Source: CAG-791 sp963605745
Lineage (GTDB): Bacteria > Bacillota > Clostridia > Lachnospirales > Lachnospiraceae
DNA: 62,876 nucleotides
Assembly (NCBI GenBank): GCA_963605745.1
Contig: CAVCWT010000014.1
Location: forward strand, 1-62,876
Reading direction: 5' to 3'
Positions 33,361 to 41,409 of the stretch are shown one piece after another. The position numbers and the translations under genes are program-made. Numbering within the stretch: the stretch's first letter is position 1; each line of letters opens with the position of its first letter. The notes beneath the pieces are model-generated. The model did not search any database. It had not been told where the DNA came from and saw only the letters and a list, made by a program, of their open reading frames with translations.

Positions 33361-35931
33361 ATGCGAAAAACCTTTTATCGAATTCTATATGCTATCGTTT
33401 TGTTCTGTGTAACCTTTGTACTCCTGGAGATTTTTGCAACAGGAACCAGTACGCAGACCACAACAGAGATGTCAGAGGCAGTACTGCCGGTCGTTTCCAT
33501 GAGTACCGGCAGTACTGTTTTTAATACGCTTTACGGATCCATTCGGGAGAGGAATCCCGGGACATACCGTGCCCCGCTCACTCCCATTTCATCCGAGCGG
33601 ACGACCAGTGCACAGGTGGAACTCTATGGGCAGACCATAACATCGCTGTCGATGGAAGTGCGTGATATCACAGGGAACCGCTTAATTGAGGAGGGGGAAC
33701 CGAATGTTCAGGTGTCTGGGAATCAGGCGGTTGTATCACTCTCTTTTAAGAACCTGATTGAGTCGGGAACGGAGTATCTGCTGGTGCTCATTTTGTCCAC
33801 CGAAGAGACCGGGGAAATCAGGTATTATACGAGATTTTTCTACACAGAGGACGACAGTGAGTATGAGACCGCAGAGGAGGCCCTGGACTTTGCAAAGGAC
33901 TTTCATGATATGACATTCGACAAGTCCAATGAGGAAGAGCTGTCCGTTTATCTCGAGTCCTCTGATACGGTATCCAATCGGTCCTTTGCATCCGTTACGC
34001 TGTACAACAGTGCAGATCAGGTGACCTGGGGGAACCTTGCGCCAACAGAGGTAACCAGTCCGGTGTATACCATTACGGCAATCGAGAATGACAGCATCGG
34101 AATTCAGGGAAGCTACTATGTGTCCGTGCAGCCGGAGGCAGATGAGACGGTGCAGGAGACTAGGCTCTACAGATGTACGGAGTATTATGAACTTAAAAAG
34201 GGAACGGATCGTTTTTATCTGATGGATTATGAACGGACGATGTCACAGGATTTTGATCCGCAGCATCCATCCGGAACAAGCGGCAATCTGGAACTGGGAA
34301 TTGCAGATACCGGGATGCAGGTTTTGCAGAGCAGCAAAAAAGATGTCACAGTCTTTGTCCATGATGGAAGGCTGTATGAGGTTTCTTCCTCTGACAATCG
34401 GCTGATTTATATTTACGGTTTTGATTCGGCCGGGGATACCGGTGTTCGGGAAACCAATGCAGAACATGACATTCGTGTTCTGCACATGGAGGAGGACGGT
34501 AGCGTCGATTTCCTCGTCTATGGCTATATGAACTGCGGAAAGCATGAAGGCGATACCGGAATTTCCTTCTTTCATTACAATGGCACGTACCATACCGTGG
34601 AGGAAAAGGTATTCGTTCCGTACAATGGTTCCTTTGAAATTCTAAATGACAGAATCGAGCAAATCTCGCATTATGACGTGGAAAAGGGCAAACTGTACCT
34701 GATCATCGAGGATGCTCTTTATGAAATTGATGTGAATACCTGCAGTCTTCGGATGGTGGAGGGACAGCTTTCGGAACGCAGCTGTGCCATAACGGAAAGC
34801 GGTGTGCTCGTAGCCTGCCAGGAAATGCAGGATGGGACGAGTACAGGAAACATTCACCTGTACAATCTCAACGGAATGAAGGAGATTACCATAGAACCTT
34901 CGGAAGGGTATTACGCCATTCCGCTGGGCTTTATGGGGCAGGATCTGATTTACGGAACCGTTCGGACGGAAGATATCGTAACCGACAGCACCGGAACGCA
35001 AGTGCTGCCGATGGAGCACATTTATATTGTGGACCAGGAGCTGAATATTCTGGAGGATTATCACCAGGACGGTTATTACGTGACGGGGTGTGAGATCCGG
35101 GACAGCCAGGCACTTTTAAAGCGCGTGCAAAAAACGACCGGCAGCACCGGAAACGGCATTCAGGATTATGTTCCCGCCAGGGAGGATACGATCAGCAGCG
35201 GGACCTCGGAGAGCCAGACGCAGCTGACACAGACCGCTTCCAGCTCTCGATATGGAATCATCGTTCAAATCAGCGTGGGAATCAGCGACTGGTCGACCTG
35301 TCAGTATATGCGTCCGCAGGAGATTCTGTATGAGGGATCGCGGGAACTGACGCCGCAGCAGGCGGGAACGGGCGGGGATGCCATGCAGTATTACGTTTAC
35401 AACTGCAAAGGCTATGCAGAGCAGACGACGAGCATTTCCTATGCCATTACACAGGGGAGCAGTTATGATACCGGTGTTGTTCTGAATGCGGCAGGGCAGT
35501 ATGTCTGGAAAAAAACGAGCCCCCAGCGCAGTGAAATCGATGACCTGACAACCATGTCGGAAGGATCCACGCAGCGCAGCAGCCAGGAGGTTTGTCTGGA
35601 AGCGATGCTGCTGCATGAGAACAAAAATGCAGATGTTGCAGGGCTTCTGGCAGAGGGAAAGACCTCGCTGGAAATTCTGGAGGAAGAACTGACGGATGCT
35701 GTGGTCATGAACCTTTCAGGCTGTACGTTGGACGAGGTCCTGTATTATGTTGGACAAGGATATCCTGTCTATGCCTGCGAGGAAGAAAGAATTGTTCTGA
35801 TTGTAGGATATGGTCCGGAAAAGGTGGAGCTCTATGATCCTTCAGCAGGAAGTGTATACCTCTTGACGATTCAGGAGGCCTCTGAACAATTCCAGCAGGC
35901 AGGAAACCGATTTATCAGTTACCTGAATTAA
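33361..35931 (+). CDS. Large exported membrane-anchored protein with C39-like C-terminus
   Basis: An 856-residue protein I cannot name. A single N-terminal transmembrane helix (about 7-25) anchors a long extracytoplasmic part. Residues 60-250 look like beta-rich sandwich domains, 310-620 contain repeated short strands such as GRLYEVSSSDNRLIYIYGFDS and KLYLIIEDALYEIDVNT that suggest a propeller, and 735-856 resemble a peptidase C39-like fold (C745, then VLIVGYGPEKVELYDP). The expected catalytic His before that strand is replaced (R810), while D826 remains, so activity is doubtful. It starts 22 bases after atpC with no visible ribosome site, suggesting read-through from the atp operon. Confidence 0.75.
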   Translation: MRKTFYRILYAIVLFCVTFVLLEIFATGTSTQTTTEMSEAVLPVVSMSTGSTVFNTLYGSIRERNPGTYRAPLTPISSERTTSAQVELYGQTITSLSMEVRDITGNRLIEEGEPNVQVSGNQAVVSLSFKNLIESGTEYLLVLILSTEETGEIRYYTRFFYTEDDSEYETAEEALDFAKDFHDMTFDKSNEEELSVYLESSDTVSNRSFASVTLYNSADQVTWGNLAPTEVTSPVYTITAIENDSIGIQGSYYVSVQPEADETVQETRLYRCTEYYELKKGTDRFYLMDYERTMSQDFDPQHPSGTSGNLELGIADTGMQVLQSSKKDVTVFVHDGRLYEVSSSDNRLIYIYGFDSAGDTGVRETNAEHDIRVLHMEEDGSVDFLVYGYMNCGKHEGDTGISFFHYNGTYHTVEEKVFVPYNGSFEILNDRIEQISHYDVEKGKLYLIIEDALYEIDVNTCSLRMVEGQLSERSCAITESGVLVACQEMQDGTSTGNIHLYNLNGMKEITIEPSEGYYAIPLGFMGQDLIYGTVRTEDIVTDSTGTQVLPMEHIYIVDQELNILEDYHQDGYYVTGCEIRDSQALLKRVQKTTGSTGNGIQDYVPAREDTISSGTSESQTQLTQTASSSRYGIIVQISVGISDWSTCQYMRPQEILYEGSRELTPQQAGTGGDAMQYYVYNCKGYAEQTTSISYAITQGSSYDTGVVLNAAGQYVWKKTSPQRSEIDDLTTMSEGSTQRSSQEVCLEAMLLHENKNADVAGLLAEGKTSLEILEEELTDAVVMNLSGCTLDEVLYYVGQGYPVYACEEERIVLIVGYGPEKVELYDPSAGSVYLLTIQEASEQFQQAGNRFISYLN

Positions 35932-35951
35932 AGCAGTTACCTGAATTAAAG
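35916..35951. repeat. 18-bp perfect tandem duplication over the stop codon
   Basis: CAGTTACCTGAATTAAAG occurs twice in tandem. The first copy contains the TAA stop of the large exported protein, so the last four codons are echoed after the gene. Compare the 13-bp case at 13389-13414. Confidence 0.92.
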
Positions 35952-35957
35952 CAATAA

Positions 35958-35993
35958 AAGAGCGGCTGGCCAGTTCTTTGGTCAGCCGCTCTT
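35958..35993. terminator. Bidirectional terminator between converging genes
   Basis: AAGAGCGGCTGGCCA pairs with TGGTCAGCCGCTCTT (one G-U) around a 6-base loop. It serves the plus-strand exported protein gene and the minus-strand prs gene. Confidence 0.85.
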
Positions 35994-36008
35994 ATGCTGT
36001 CTGCTGCT

Positions 36009-36062
36009 ACGCAGCGGAATCATTTTGTGTTATCTGGCTCGTTATTTTGCAGATGCTGCACT
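36009..36062 (+). repeat. Family B repeat, right arm (B3)
   Basis: GGAATCATTTTGTGTTATC, TGGCTCGTTATTTTGCA and ATGCTGCAC follow the family B order. GCAGC at the left and GCTGC at the right close the segment. It ends at the stop codon of prs on the other strand. Confidence 0.75.
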
Positions 36063-37264
36063 CAGTCAATGGTATGCAGTCCATTCTCACGATAGCGAGT
36101 GATGATGTTCTTAATTCTGGAATAAGGATCCAGAAGATCTGAGATGGAGCTGTCATGGTTCAGTGTATCGATGATATAGGCGATATACTTGCTCATGCTG
36201 CAGCTGATGTACCAGGGACGATCCAGGAGCTCTTTGGGCTGATAAATCAGGTTCGTCGTGAGGACACGGTCAATCAGACCTTCCTCATAGGCCTGGTCGA
36301 ATTGCTCCAGACCGGAGGTGAACAGGCCAAAGGTTGCGAACACAAAGATACGGCCTGCATTGCGCTTTTTCAGACCTCTGGCAACCTCCAGAACACTTTC
36401 GCCGGACGAAATCATATCATCGATAATGATCATATCCTTGCCCTCAACAGAGGAGCCGAGGAATTCGTGTGCCAGAATCGGGTTGCGTCCGTCAACAACC
36501 TGCGTATAATCGCGGCGCTTATAGAACATGCCCATATCAAGACCAAGGACATTTGCCGTGTAAACAGCTCTCTTCATGCCGCCTTCATCCGGGCTGATGA
36601 CCATCATGTGGTCGGAATCAAACTGCAGTCCGTCAACGTGGCGCAGGAGACCCTTGATAAACTGGTATGCAGGCTGCACAGTGTCAAAGCCGGAGAGCGG
36701 AATAGCATTCTGCACACGCGGATCGTGTGCGTCAAAAGTGATGATGTTGTCCACACCCATATGTACCAGCTCCTGAAGAGCCAGTGCACAATCCAGAGAT
36801 TCCCGCATGGAACGCTTGTGCTGACGCCCCTCATAGAGGTAGGGCATGATGACGGTGATGCGTCTGGCCTTGCCGCCGATGGCTGCAATGGTACGCTTGA
36901 GATTGGCGTAATGATCATCGGGAGACATATGATTGATCTCACCGAACATGCGATAGGTCTTGCTGTAGTTAACGACATCTACCATGAGATAGAGGTCCAT
37001 ACCGCGGACGGTCTGTTTGACAACGCCCTTTCCTTCGCCGGTGCCAAAACGAGGCAGATCCACATCGACGATATAGGTGGGACGCTGATACCCTGAGAAA
37101 GCCAGACTGTTTTTGTGCTCGCTCTCACGCTCTGCACGCCACTGGGTCAGGTAGTAATCAATTTCCTTGCAGATCTCCTCACAGCCGGTTACAGGAACCA
37201 GTCCAAGAGAACCAACCGGAATGGACTCGAGTTTACGCTTGTCATGCTTTTTAATCTGTTCCAT
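36062..37264 (-). CDS. prs: Ribose-phosphate pyrophosphokinase, long divergent form
   Basis: A 400-residue PRPP synthetase; typical bacterial Prs is about 315 residues. The extra length is mainly at the N-terminus (an added 60-70 residues) and C-terminus. Diagnostic segments are TVIMPYLYEGRQHKR, NIITFDAHDPRVQNA, the pyrophosphate region SPDEGGMKRA and the PRPP loop IIIDDMISSGESVLEVA. In the usual enzyme the last motif is DDMIDTAGT, so the loop has diverged while keeping its acidic pair. It is last of the dnaD-dnaI-prs minus-strand unit and supplies PRPP to upp and pncB. Confidence 0.88.
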   Translation of the reverse strand: MEQIKKHDKRKLESIPVGSLGLVPVTGCEEICKEIDYYLTQWRAERESEHKNSLAFSGYQRPTYIVDVDLPRFGTGEGKGVVKQTVRGMDLYLMVDVVNYSKTYRMFGEINHMSPDDHYANLKRTIAAIGGKARRITVIMPYLYEGRQHKRSMRESLDCALALQELVHMGVDNIITFDAHDPRVQNAIPLSGFDTVQPAYQFIKGLLRHVDGLQFDSDHMMVISPDEGGMKRAVYTANVLGLDMGMFYKRRDYTQVVDGRNPILAHEFLGSSVEGKDMIIIDDMISSGESVLEVARGLKKRNAGRIFVFATFGLFTSGLEQFDQAYEEGLIDRVLTTNLIYQPKELLDRPWYISCSMSKYIAYIIDTLNHDSSISDLLDPYSRIKNIITRYRENGLHTID

Positions 37265-37298
37265 ATCTCCCTTTCTGATGCAGCTGCCTTGACAGCTG

Positions 37299-38255
37299 TC
37301 ACTTCTTGATCTTACGGCGCAGACGAATGTCGGGGCCGGTAAGCTTCATTACAGTATAGCTGCTGGTAATCCTTGAAAAAATACGATCTGAATAACGGTC
37401 TCTTAATTCCTTCAGGGAAAGGTTTGTGGAAATGATCGTAGCCTTCCTGCGCAGATCCCGTTCATTCAAAAGGGAAAACAACTGTGCTGCCACAAAGTTG
37501 TTGGTCATTTCAGTACCGAGGTCATCAATGAGAAGAACCTCACAGCCATACAGGTCATCCAGAAAATGATGATATACCGCTTTGTTATCTTGCCCGAATA
37601 CATAAGAGGAGATGGTCTCAAATAAGGAAGACGAGCTAAAGTACAGGACGGAATGGCCCAGCTTCAGCAGCTCTCCTGCCGTGCAGATAGACAAAAAAGA
37701 TTTTCCGGTACCGACTGTACCATAGAAAAACAAATTTTCATAGTTGTCGAAATGCTCAATAAATTTGCGGCAGGTGGCGACTGCACCGTTAAAATGCTCC
37801 AGATCCTCACCTTCATAAAATTCGGTTGACAAAAGATCAAAACGATTGGTCTTGAGCAATTGATCAAGGTGGGACTGCCGGTAGAGAATGTGAATTTCCT
37901 TCTGGCGCAGGCAGTGGCACTTTTGATTGTCAATATAGCCGGTATCCTTACAGTCGGGGCAGGTGTACTGCAGCTGAAGGTAGTCCGCAGGATAACCGGC
38001 ATTTTTCAGAAGTTCCACCTTCCGGAGGGCGATTTCCTGCAGCTTCTCATTCAGAGAAAACGAGGCAGGTTTTCCGGCAAGACGCTCCTGCAGAGCAGAG
38101 TAAGACAACTCCGGGACCTTTTGCTCCAGTTCCCGGTAGGCCGGGATATGTGCATAGACCTCGGATTTTCTTAGTGCGAGCTCGCGGCGATGTTCCGACT
38201 GTGTTTTGCTGTATTCCAGCATCAGCTTGTCATAATCTTCTTTAGGCAGTGACAA
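37299..38255 (-). CDS. DnaI/DnaC-like helicase loader ATPase
   Basis: A 318-residue AAA+ protein. An N-terminal helical part (1-95) is followed by a zinc ribbon (CPDCKDTGYIDNQKCHC), then the ATPase domain with Walker A GTVGTGKS, Walker B VLLIDDLGTE and sensor 1 IISTN. This matches the loader that places DnaB on DNA. The start is TTG at 38255 with AAAGGA 6 bases upstream; the first internal ATG would remove 11 residues. It lies 79 bases after dnaD. Confidence 0.9.
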   Translation of the reverse strand: MSLPKEDYDKLMLEYSKTQSEHRRELALRKSEVYAHIPAYRELEQKVPELSYSALQERLAGKPASFSLNEKLQEIALRKVELLKNAGYPADYLQLQYTCPDCKDTGYIDNQKCHCLRQKEIHILYRQSHLDQLLKTNRFDLLSTEFYEGEDLEHFNGAVATCRKFIEHFDNYENLFFYGTVGTGKSFLSICTAGELLKLGHSVLYFSSSSLFETISSYVFGQDNKAVYHHFLDDLYGCEVLLIDDLGTEMTNNFVAAQLFSLLNERDLRRKATIISTNLSLKELRDRYSDRIFSRITSSYTVMKLTGPDIRLRRKIKK

Positions 38256-38334
38256 GAGGGGTCCTTTCGTATTCAGTGTCTCAATGTGATCAGTTCAGCC
38301 ATTCTCGCTGAAAGTGTTCTGTGCTGAACCGGAA

Positions 38335-39171
38335 TCAGTTACTCAGGAGGCGGCGCTCCAGTTCATCCATGTCATACGAGGTCTTCTCAAACGTCTGGTA
38401 GGAGCGGGCGGCATTTCTGGTGTTTCGCGGCGATCGGCTGCCTGCGGCACCGCTTTGTGCGTTCTGCACGCTCTTTTGCGCCTGCGCAGTTGTGGAAATT
38501 CCAGCCTCCGCCCAGTTCAGAGCGACCTTTTCAATATAACGAAAATCCTTTTTGCCGAGACCGACGCAGTACTCTACCAGATAATCGATCAGATCATCGG
38601 AGAAGTGCAGCTGCTCAGCAATAAAACAGATGGTTTTGGCTTCCCGGACAGAAAGCGGCTTTCCGATATACTGTTCGACAATCAGCATGAGCTGACGATT
38701 GGCATCACTCTTTTGAAATTCCTCCATCTGGCTGGCAGAGATGTCCGAACCCTTGGCAGGAACAGGAGCTGCAGCGGTGGCAGAAGACATCGGTGATGTC
38801 TTGGCCTCGGCAGCAGGTGCGGCAGAAGCGAGCATCGGCGCGATGGAAATGACCTGGTGATCAGCCTGCATGGCGGCCCGGGGCTCTCTTAAATAGATGC
38901 CGGAAAGATTCCCGGCAGCATCGGTCTGGAGCGTTAGAAGGCCCTTCCTCTCCCAGTAGCGAAGGGAGCGGATAATTTCCTTTTCGGTATGGTTAAAGAG
39001 ATCTGCCATATCGCTGATGCTGGTGACCTGACCGGCCGACATCATGCGTACAAGGTAAAGGTACACCTTGAGCTGCGCATCATTGGCATCCTTCATATAA
39101 TCATCAATAAAAAGATTGGAAATGGCCGTGGTTTCACTGGCACGGTCATTGTAAATTGCAAACGCTCCCAT
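38335..39171 (-). CDS. dnaD: DnaD-family replication initiation protein
   Basis: A 278-residue protein with an N-terminal winged-helix domain (DAQLKVYLYLVRMMSAGQVTSISDMADLF near residues 30-60), a low-complexity Ala/Pro/Ser linker (about 115-155) and a C-terminal DnaD domain (VEQYIGKPLSVREAKTICFIAEQL near 165-190). It works with DnaA and the loader at replication start or restart. ATG 39171 has AAGGAAG 9 bases upstream; ATG 39180 touches that site. It is first in the dnaD-loader-prs unit, close to a DnaA-box cluster at 39505-39590. Confidence 0.88.
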   Translation of the reverse strand: MGAFAIYNDRASETTAISNLFIDDYMKDANDAQLKVYLYLVRMMSAGQVTSISDMADLFNHTEKEIIRSLRYWERKGLLTLQTDAAGNLSGIYLREPRAAMQADHQVISIAPMLASAAPAAEAKTSPMSSATAAAPVPAKGSDISASQMEEFQKSDANRQLMLIVEQYIGKPLSVREAKTICFIAEQLHFSDDLIDYLVEYCVGLGKKDFRYIEKVALNWAEAGISTTAQAQKSVQNAQSGAAGSRSPRNTRNAARSYQTFEKTSYDMDELERRLLSN

Positions 39172-39209
39172 AGCTGTCATCTTCCTTTGCTGTTTGGTTT
39201 TTGTATCCG

Positions 39210-39380
39210 TTTAGCATCTGTCTGTTTCAACATGAATCGGGTGCCCCGCAGACGAATTCATGTTGAAACAGGCAGGTGGCCAGTGCGAAACAGGAGAAGG
39301 CAGTGCACCCTGCCTCCTGGTGTCGGCCTCTGGCCAGCCACATCGAGATATTTCGAAGGAAACCCTCGATGGCGCTGAAC
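39210..39380 (-). repeat. Family A modular repeat, full copy on the minus strand (A3)
   Basis: Read on the minus strand it has module 1 (CATCGAGGGTTTCC ... CTCGATG), TGGCTGGCCAG, an enlarged middle loop, CTGGCCACCTG and module 3 (TTTCAACATGAATTC ... GATTCATGTTGAAA), and ends GATGCTAAA. The middle hairpin differs in its loop from A1 and A2. It lies between murC and dnaD. Confidence 0.85.
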
Positions 39381-39504
39381 GGGTACGTTTCTTAAGTGGA
39401 TACCGATGAGTATAGCATCAGATTTTTTTGGTCAAAATAGTAAAACTGAACAGAAAAAATGAGCATCCCAGCAGGAGCCGGAAAATGAAAATCGTGGTGG
39501 ATAT

Positions 39505-39590
39505 TGTGGATAAAGCGGATAACCTGACTTTTGGAACAAAAAAGGCTGTCCGTTATCCACAAGGCTTTTGGCCTCATAAAATGTGGATAA
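39505..39590. promoter_or_regulatory. Cluster of three perfect DnaA boxes
   Basis: The 9-mer TTATCCACA, the consensus DnaA box, occurs at 39553-39561 on the plus strand and at 39505-39513 and 39582-39590 on the minus strand. About half an occurrence is expected by chance in the whole window. The last two boxes form the arms of the murC terminator. Confidence 0.6.
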
Positions 39591-39605
39591 CGTGGACAGC
39601 TTTTC
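39536..39605 (-). terminator. murC terminator built from inverted DnaA boxes
   Basis: On the minus strand, AAAAGCTGTCC and GTTATCCACA pair with TGTGGATAAC and GGACAGCC (with a 2-base bulge), then CCTTTTTTG follows. The loop contains a second small stem AGGC/GCCT. It begins within 10 bases of the murC stop. Confidence 0.8.
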
Positions 39606-39610
39606 ATGAA

Positions 39611-41005
39611 TTATCGGGAAAGCAGTGCAGGACCGATGTCTGTGACATTTCCGGCGCCCATGGTTATCAACAAATCACCTTTTCGGCAATTTTGCAGGAC
39701 AAAATTTTCAATTTCTTCAAAGGAGGGAAAATAATAAACCTCCTTGTGTCCTAAGGCTGCGATTTTATCAGCCAGAGTTTTGGAACTGATCCCGAGCGTA
39801 TCCGTTTCTCTTGCTGCATAAATGTCAGCGAGAATGATAACATCGCTTTTTGACAAAGCTTCGGCAAAATCATCCAGAAACGCTTTGGTTCTGGTATAGG
39901 TGTGGGGCTGGAAAATGCATACCACACGATCCTTGTGCATGTTTGCTGCAGCCGTCAGCGTTGCGGCGATCTCGGTAGGATGATGGGCATAATCATCGAT
40001 GATGGTGATGCCGTTCCAGTCTCCTTTGAATTCGAAGCGGCGATCCGTTCCGGTATAGGCGGCCAGTGCAGCGGCCGTGTCGTCTCGTTTGATCCCGAGA
40101 AGATCTGCAACAGCAACGGCAGCCAGTGAATTGTACACGTTGTGCTCGCCGGGAACAGAGAGCTTCATCAGCTGCGTATGTCCGCCGGTTGCAACATGCT
40201 GACAGCAGGTAAAGGTGGGGTGAGCAGCCTCATCGTAGCGAATATTGACGGCGTAGTAGTCGCTGTTTTTCTTGTCTTTGCCATAGGTGACAATCTTGCA
40301 GGAAAGTCCCTCTGTCAGTTCTTTGTAATTCTCAATATCGCTGCTGATGACGAGGGTTCCGTCCTCCGGAATCAGCTCGGCAAATTTGCGGAAGGAGCGG
40401 CGAATATCCGCAAGATCCTTAAAGAAATCCATGTGATCCGCATCCACATTCAGGATGACACCGATCTTAGGGAACATGGACAGGAAGCTGTTGGTATATT
40501 CGCAGGCCTCGGCAACAAAATACCGGGAATGTCCGACACGAACGTTGCCTTCAATGGATTTGAGGATGCCGCCGACGGAGATGGAAGGGTCCTCATTTGC
40601 AGCGAGCAGGATCTCTGAGATCATAGAGGTGGTCGTTGTTTTGCCATGGGTTCCGGCAATGGCAATGGGGCAGTCGTAGTTGCGCATGATCTCACCGAGA
40701 AGCTCAGCCCTTGTTAATGTAGGAATGCCCAGCTCCTGTGCCTTCTGATACTCCGGATTATCGGGATGAATGGCAGCAGTAAAAACAACGAGCTCCAGAT
40801 CATCTGTGATGTTCTCTGCCTTCTGGCCGATGAAGACCTTGATCCCGTGCGTAGAAAGGTCCTCCGTGATGGAGGAGGAGGCGCGGTCAGAACCGGAAAC
40901 CTTGAAGCCGCGGCTTGCCAGAATCTCGGCGAGGCCGCTCATGGAGATACCGCCGATTCCGCAGAAGAAAACGGAAATGGGGCGTTCAAAATCAATCTGA
41001 TACAT
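39611..41005 (-). CDS. murC: UDP-N-acetylmuramate--L-alanine ligase
   Basis: A 464-residue peptidoglycan precursor enzyme that adds L-alanine to UDP-MurNAc using ATP. The N-terminal dinucleotide-like loop is GIGGISMSGLAEIL, the ATP loop is IAGTHGKTTTTSM, and DDYAHHPTEI and FQPHTYTRT are Mur ligase signatures. The length is standard for MurC. GAAAGGA lies before ATG 41005. It is transcribed alone toward the DnaA-box terminator. Confidence 0.97.
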   Translation of the reverse strand: MYQIDFERPISVFFCGIGGISMSGLAEILASRGFKVSGSDRASSSITEDLSTHGIKVFIGQKAENITDDLELVVFTAAIHPDNPEYQKAQELGIPTLTRAELLGEIMRNYDCPIAIAGTHGKTTTTSMISEILLAANEDPSISVGGILKSIEGNVRVGHSRYFVAEACEYTNSFLSMFPKIGVILNVDADHMDFFKDLADIRRSFRKFAELIPEDGTLVISSDIENYKELTEGLSCKIVTYGKDKKNSDYYAVNIRYDEAAHPTFTCCQHVATGGHTQLMKLSVPGEHNVYNSLAAVAVADLLGIKRDDTAAALAAYTGTDRRFEFKGDWNGITIIDDYAHHPTEIAATLTAAANMHKDRVVCIFQPHTYTRTKAFLDDFAEALSKSDVIILADIYAARETDTLGISSKTLADKIAALGHKEVYYFPSFEEIENFVLQNCRKGDLLITMGAGNVTDIGPALLSR

Positions 41006-41124
41006 AGTTAGGTCCTTTCTCTATCTACATATGTGTATGTAATACACATTCGCAGGATGTGTTTACGATCGATGATATCCCCATTATAGGAGCACGGGGG
41101 GGATGTGGCAAATATTGGTATCTG

Positions 41125-41176
41125 TTTAGCACCATCTCGATTTTGGTACTCGAAAATGCCTGCGCAGACGGTGCCT
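41125..41176 (+). repeat. Family A repeat fragment, module 1 (A6)
   Basis: TTTAGCACCATCTCGATTTT, GGTACTCGAAAATGCCTG and a closing GGTGC. The segment CATCTCGATTTTGGTACTCG is closely matched at 47936 (see A7). The rest of the interval from 41006 to 41338 holds no other feature I can support. Confidence 0.7.
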
Positions 41177-41338
41177 GGAATTTTTGCAGTAACAGATAAA
41201 CATGATTTTGAACAACGCCATGGAACATCTGTGGGAAAAATATGCAAAAATAGACAAAATGCAGACATCAAAGCAAATGCTTATTGTAAAAAAGCGACAG
41301 GAAAAGCGCCGGGAAGCCTTTTTCTCAAATAGTAGATG

Positions 41339-41347
41339 TGCTATACT
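41339..41347 (+). promoter_or_regulatory. Extended -10 promoter for glgC-glgD-spoVG
   Basis: TGC followed by TATACT; only a T-rich -35 region is visible 17 bases upstream. Transcription would begin near 41354. Confidence 0.5.
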
Positions 41348-41348
41348 A

Positions 41349-41396
41349 GCACCATCGGAAACAAAAACGTTTCCGATCAATAAATACAGACGGTGC
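41349..41396 (+). promoter_or_regulatory. 5' leader hairpin of the glycogen synthesis transcript
   Basis: ATCGGAAAC pairs exactly with GTTTCCGAT across a 6-base loop, and an outer GCACC/GGTGC can close the whole leader just before the ribosome site AGAGGTG. The predicted start of transcription is at the base of the inner hairpin, so it could protect the 5' end or modulate ribosome access. Confidence 0.45.
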
Positions 41397-41409
41397 AGAG
41401 GTGACCGTG

